Assembly (NCBI GenBank): GCA_964545075.1 | Contig: CAZJFS010000088.1 | Location: forward strand, 1 to 17,188 | Direction of reading: 5' to 3' | DNA: 17,188 bases | Origin: DAOPXV01 sp035352535 | GTDB lineage: Bacteria; Muiribacteriota; UBA9980 | Part shown: piece after piece, positions 13,968 to 17,188 of the stretch | How positions within the stretch are numbered: the first letter of the stretch is position 1 | Layout: every line of letters begins with the position of its first letter | Notes under the pieces: model-generated | The model's database searches: none | What the model saw: only the letters and a program-made list of their open reading frames with translations | What the model was told of the DNA's origin: nothing | Program-made: the position numbers and the translations under genes

Positions 13968-16900
13968 ATGATGAGCAGAAAAACTGTAATGATAACACTT
14001 TTGATAATATCGACGAGTTTTTTCGCGATGGGATGTTTTTCAAGCGGCGATAAAAGCGGAGGCGGCTTCACCCAATCGGGCACCCAGGAAGCCATTGTCG
14101 CCAACACGACGATCGCCGGTTATCTGACCGACTTCGAGGTCGCGGCAGCCCCGAAACAGACCGTTTCCAAAGCGGCTGCGACTTCCGGAAGGCGCATAAC
14201 GATAGTCGCCGATAATAAAGAATACATCCTTGCCACTGACACGAACGGATTTTTCAAGGCGGACATAGAGCTATCAAATTCGAAAACGCTTATATTCAAG
14301 ATGCAAAAAAGCGACGCCAGCTATATCGCAAGTGAATTTTTCGTTGAAAAAGGCAATATTTACTATTTAAACGTCGTACTGGAAAGTTCGGGCCTGAAAC
14401 TGACGAAGGAAACGATCGCGGTATTCCAGAAAGCGATGCAATCCGATCCTCTAAAGATACTTATAGGCCAGGTTATAACTGAAAAACAAAAAAACAAGCA
14501 ATATCTTTCAAAAATATCCGGCAGATTCGTTTCAGCGCGGACGCCGCTGACTCCGGCCTCCATAAGCTCGCAATCAGCCATCGTGAGCACAACGGAGCAA
14601 CCGTCGGCGCCGATATCCGGAGCCATAGTTTCATTGAACGGCTCCATCAGCACCACTACGGACGAAAATGGATATTTTTCATTCACCGGTCAGTTCGCCG
14701 CCGGAAGCTACGCCGTTACGGCCAGAAAAAGCGGATATTCCAATAAAAGCTTAAATATAAACGTTTCCGAAAAAGATTACGGACTGGGATCGCTCGATTT
14801 CCTTCTTCAAACCGCTTCGATATTCAATTCGATCTCTCTTGATAAAACTTCAGATATAATAGTTTCCGGCGGTTCATACGAACTTTCAAAAATAAAAATT
14901 TACGCCAATTACCTCGACGGAACGTCCGCCGAAGTATCGGCCTCCTGGACGGCTGATCATGGAACCATTTTCGAAAACTCTTATCGCTCAACCATAAACG
15001 AAAAAGGAACCGTAACGCTTACGGCTTCATATACAGAAGCCAATACAACCAGGACCGCTATATTTATACTGAGTATAAACACGAAACTCGACTCGCTGTA
15101 TTTAAGCAAAAATTCAGATACTATGGAAGTTTCAAATAAATATGATCTCGCGGCCATAAAGACCATAGCCGTATATTCAGACAAGAGCACCGCGGAAGTT
15201 ATAACGGCGGCATGGAGCGCATCATCCGGAAGCATATCAGGACTTTTTTATACGCCGCCCGATAATTTTCTCGGAATATTGAATATCGACGCCGAATATA
15301 CCGAAGGCGGCATAAGCAAAAAAGCGGTTTTTAAACTGACCATGGTGCCCAAAGGCGGCGAAACTCCAACTGCAATGGCCATTTCAACGGTCCAGCCAGC
15401 AACGGGCACTTTCGGAACCCAGGTAAACATAACCGGAAAAAATTTCGGCGATTCGCAAGGGACGAACGTTCTTAAATTCAATGGAGTCGTAACGTCTAAC
15501 GACGATATAATCGCCTGGTCCAACGAATCTATAATAGCTAAAGTCCCTTCCGGTTCATCATCGGGTTATATCACGATCTCATCGAATTCATCTTCCATGA
15601 CGGCTATATTTTTCGAAGTAATAGGAATCACCTCTATAACGCCGAGCATAATTTCCGTTGGCGAAAGATTGATCATAAACGGAACCGGATTCGGACCTAC
15701 GCCAACCGGCGCCGCTATCAGCATGGGTGAAATCACGGTAAATCAAATATTGAAATGGTCCAATACAAAGATAGAAGTGATATGTCCCGCAGGCGTTAAA
15801 TCAGGAAGCCTTATAATCACTCGCGAAATACCGACCAATCCCGTTTTATACGACGTGAGCCAGATAGCTTCCGCCGTTCCAGCCTTTGGGCCTCCCGGAA
15901 CGACCGTAGCTTTATATGGAACCGGCTTTGGCGATGCGCAGGGAAATTCAACGATAACCTTTAACGGAACGGAAGCTGTAGATATAATTTCGTGGACGAA
16001 TGGCGCCATTGCATTAAAAGTTCCGTCTGATGCCTCTTCCGGAAATTTATCGCTCAATTTCAACGGCGTTTCAGGCAATAATTACTTGTACTTTGACGTC
16101 ACGAAGATAACTTCTATTTCACCGGATTTCGGGCCTTCCGGAACCGATATTGAAATAAACGGAACCGGCTTTGGAAACGATCGCGGATTAAACGACATTT
16201 CATTCAACGGCATCAAAGCGACGGAAATCGTGAGCTGGACGAACGGGAAAATAAAAGTCAGAACGCCTGCGCAGACGCTGTCGGGCGGCGTTAACGTTAT
16301 AATCGGCCAGATCCCTTCAAATGGAATTAATTTCAACGCATCTTCCATAAGTTCAATCTCCCCGACTTCCGGAACCATGGGAACGAGCGTCACAATAAAC
16401 GGATTCGGATTCGGCGCGGAAAAAGGATCGAGCACTGTTTCTTTCAATGACGTGGTTTCGACCAATGTCACTTTATGGTCTTCAAATAAGATCGTAGCGA
16501 CGGTCCCGCCGCTAGCGGCATCAGGAAACATCAAACTTTCGATAGGCGGAGTTTCAATGGACGGTCCGGCGTTTAACGTCGGGGCGGTAATAAATTCGCT
16601 TTCCGATACATTTCTGACAACGGGTTCGACCCTGACCGTAACCGGCATGAATTTCGGAGCGAGCCGCGGAACCGGCGTCATCAAATTCAACGGAATCGAC
16701 GCGCCATCCGCGAACATTGTTTCATGGTCGGACGATACCATCATATGCAGAGTTCCGGTCGGAACCACTCCGGGCAAAGTCACCGTAGTCGCGAACGGCA
16801 CCGAAAGCAACGGCATCAACCTCGATATTCTTAATATCACGAGCATCTCGCCCGCGGGAGGAACAGTCGGAACTACGGTGACAATAACGGGGCTCGGATT

Positions 16901-17188
16901 CGGCGAACTTCAGGGTGAAAGCGGATTCAGCTTCAATTCTATAGCGGCAACGAATATAGTCAGCTGGACGGACACTCAGGCCGTGATCATAGTTCCGGCC
17001 GGGGCGAATACCGGAAACCTGACGGCGAACGTCAATGGCAAGACCAGCAATTCCATGAATTTTACGATAACTCTTATTAACAAATTATCGGTGAACTACG
17101 GGCCTCCGGGAACGATAGTCGAAATCGACGGAACGGGATTCGGTCCGTTTCCCGTCCCCAACACCGTTAAATTCAATACCATCACCGC
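13968..17188 (+). CDS. Large lipoprotein with carboxypeptidase-regulatory-like, Ig-like and IPT/TIG domains (3' end missing)
   Basis: The frame is open from the ATG at 13968 to the right edge: 1073 codons without a stop. AGGAG lies 11 nt upstream. The N-terminus (MMSRKTVM, hydrophobic core, FAMGC) is a lipoprotein signal with lipid attachment at C23, followed by a Ser/Gly-rich linker. In order: a carboxypeptidase-regulatory-like domain (about 47-140), a second, clearer one (about 214-275, GAIVSLNGSISTTTDENGYF), two bacterial Ig-like domains (about 283-368 and 369-465), then IPT/TIG repeats from about residue 472. Each TIG unit is about 80 residues, with P-x-x-G-T-x-V-x-I-x-G-x-x-F-G near its start and I-x-W-S/T-N in the middle. 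Seven are complete and an eighth is cut off. Such proteins sit on the cell surface and bind carbohydrate or protein partners; the ligand here is unknown. It is likely outer-membrane or surface attached (residue after the Cys is Phe, not Asp). Confidence 0.9.
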   Translation, partial: MMSRKTVMITLLIISTSFFAMGCFSSGDKSGGGFTQSGTQEAIVANTTIAGYLTDFEVAAAPKQTVSKAAATSGRRITIVADNKEYILATDTNGFFKADIELSNSKTLIFKMQKSDASYIASEFFVEKGNIYYLNVVLESSGLKLTKETIAVFQKAMQSDPLKILIGQVITEKQKNKQYLSKISGRFVSARTPLTPASISSQSAIVSTTEQPSAPISGAIVSLNGSISTTTDENGYFSFTGQFAAGSYAVTARKSGYSNKSLNINVSEKDYGLGSLDFLLQTASIFNSISLDKTSDIIVSGGSYELSKIKIYANYLDGTSAEVSASWTADHGTIFENSYRSTINEKGTVTLTASYTEANTTRTAIFILSINTKLDSLYLSKNSDTMEVSNKYDLAAIKTIAVYSDKSTAEVITAAWSASSGSISGLFYTPPDNFLGILNIDAEYTEGGISKKAVFKLTMVPKGGETPTAMAISTVQPATGTFGTQVNITGKNFGDSQGTNVLKFNGVVTSNDDIIAWSNESIIAKVPSGSSSGYITISSNSSSMTAIFFEVIGITSITPSIISVGERLIINGTGFGPTPTGAAISMGEITVNQILKWSNTKIEVICPAGVKSGSLIITREIPTNPVLYDVSQIASAVPAFGPPGTTVALYGTGFGDAQGNSTITFNGTEAVDIISWTNGAIALKVPSDASSGNLSLNFNGVSGNNYLYFDVTKITSISPDFGPSGTDIEINGTGFGNDRGLNDISFNGIKATEIVSWTNGKIKVRTPAQTLSGGVNVIIGQIPSNGINFNASSISSISPTSGTMGTSVTINGFGFGAEKGSSTVSFNDVVSTNVTLWSSNKIVATVPPLAASGNIKLSIGGVSMDGPAFNVGAVINSLSDTFLTTGSTLTVTGMNFGASRGTGVIKFNGIDAPSANIVSWSDDTIICRVPVGTTPGKVTVVANGTESNGINLDILNITSISPAGGTVGTTVTITGLGFGELQGESGFSFNSIAATNIVSWTDTQAVIIVPAGANTGNLTANVNGKTSNSMNFTITLINKLSVNYGPPGTIVEIDGTGFGPFPVPNTVKFNTIT
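15381..17188 (+). repeat. Tandem IPT/TIG-coding repeats, period about 240 bp
   Basis: Repeat units begin near 15381, 15621, 15858, 16101, 16338, 16581, 16830 and 17070, so spacing is 237-249 bp. The nucleotide copies are diverged, while the protein pattern GTGFG, FNG, SWTN is kept. This indicates an old duplication rather than a recent slippage array. The last unit continues past the window. Confidence 0.85.

Noticed and set aside
16082..16846. Minus-strand open frame of 254 codons, and similar ones at 14363-16078
   Set aside because: They are antisense shadows of the TIG lipoprotein. Their sequences are Val/Pro/Ser/Thr-rich repeats that mirror the TIG codons, with no ribosome binding site.
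13968..17188. Possible frameshift or pseudogene in the lipoprotein, since no plus-strand frame closes here
   Set aside because: Codon-by-codon reading from 13968 shows one uninterrupted frame to the window end with conserved TIG units throughout; it only lacks its stop because of the window edge.

Overview
The window is a bacterial chromosome fragment from an assembly with one scaffold gap (100 Ns at 11536-11635). Coding DNA has moderate GC, intergenic DNA is very AT-rich, and several sigma70-type promoters are close to consensus. A Sec-exported C11 peptidase, an exported alpha-glucan debranching enzyme, a membrane-anchored multi-parvulin chaperone, a very large lipoprotein with TIG repeats and a bacterial microcompartment (BMC) gene cluster together suggest an anaerobic or fermentative heterotroph with a cell envelope rich in exported proteins. 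It is probably a diderm from a poorly sampled lineage. That placement is inference; no marker here fixes the phylum.

Left part, minus strand (1-3793). A BMC operon reads right to left: pduL (phosphotransacylase), a BMC-P (EutN/CcmL) vertex protein, and the start of a CoA-acylating aldehyde dehydrogenase with an encapsulation-peptide-like N-terminus that runs off the left edge. It has its own promoter (1367-1396), insulated by a terminator (1407-1453) from the upstream exported GH13 debranching enzyme (1472-3793). The aldehyde dehydrogenase and PduL together would convert aldehyde to acyl-CoA to acyl-phosphate inside a shell; the signature enzyme that makes the aldehyde is not in the window.

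Middle (3794-8176). Back-to-back promoters separate the debranching enzyme from a 1042-residue parvulin-type peptidyl-prolyl isomerase with five tandem parvulin-like domains, followed by a terminator and a small S4-domain protein of the RqcP family. A bidirectional terminator then separates rqcP from a convergent small heat-shock protein gene (hsp20). The hsp20 gene has a near-perfect sigma54 (-24/-12) promoter, with direct repeats at enhancer distance.

Right part (8399-17188). Diverging from hsp20 is a secreted clostripain-family (C11) peptidase with a long C-terminal extension, closed by a perfect 24-bp hairpin terminator. A gene-free stretch (11298-11725) holds a cluster of strong hairpins, an 18-nt tandem repeat and the assembly gap, whose two flanks are identical for 55 nt. 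metG (minus strand, TTG start) follows, then a divergent lipoprotein gene open to the right edge, with carboxypeptidase-regulatory-like, Ig-like and at least seven complete IPT/TIG domains of about 80 residues each.

The points most worth a second look are the sigma54-controlled hsp20, the five-parvulin chaperone with three extra half-repeats, the partial BMC operon, and the gap region.
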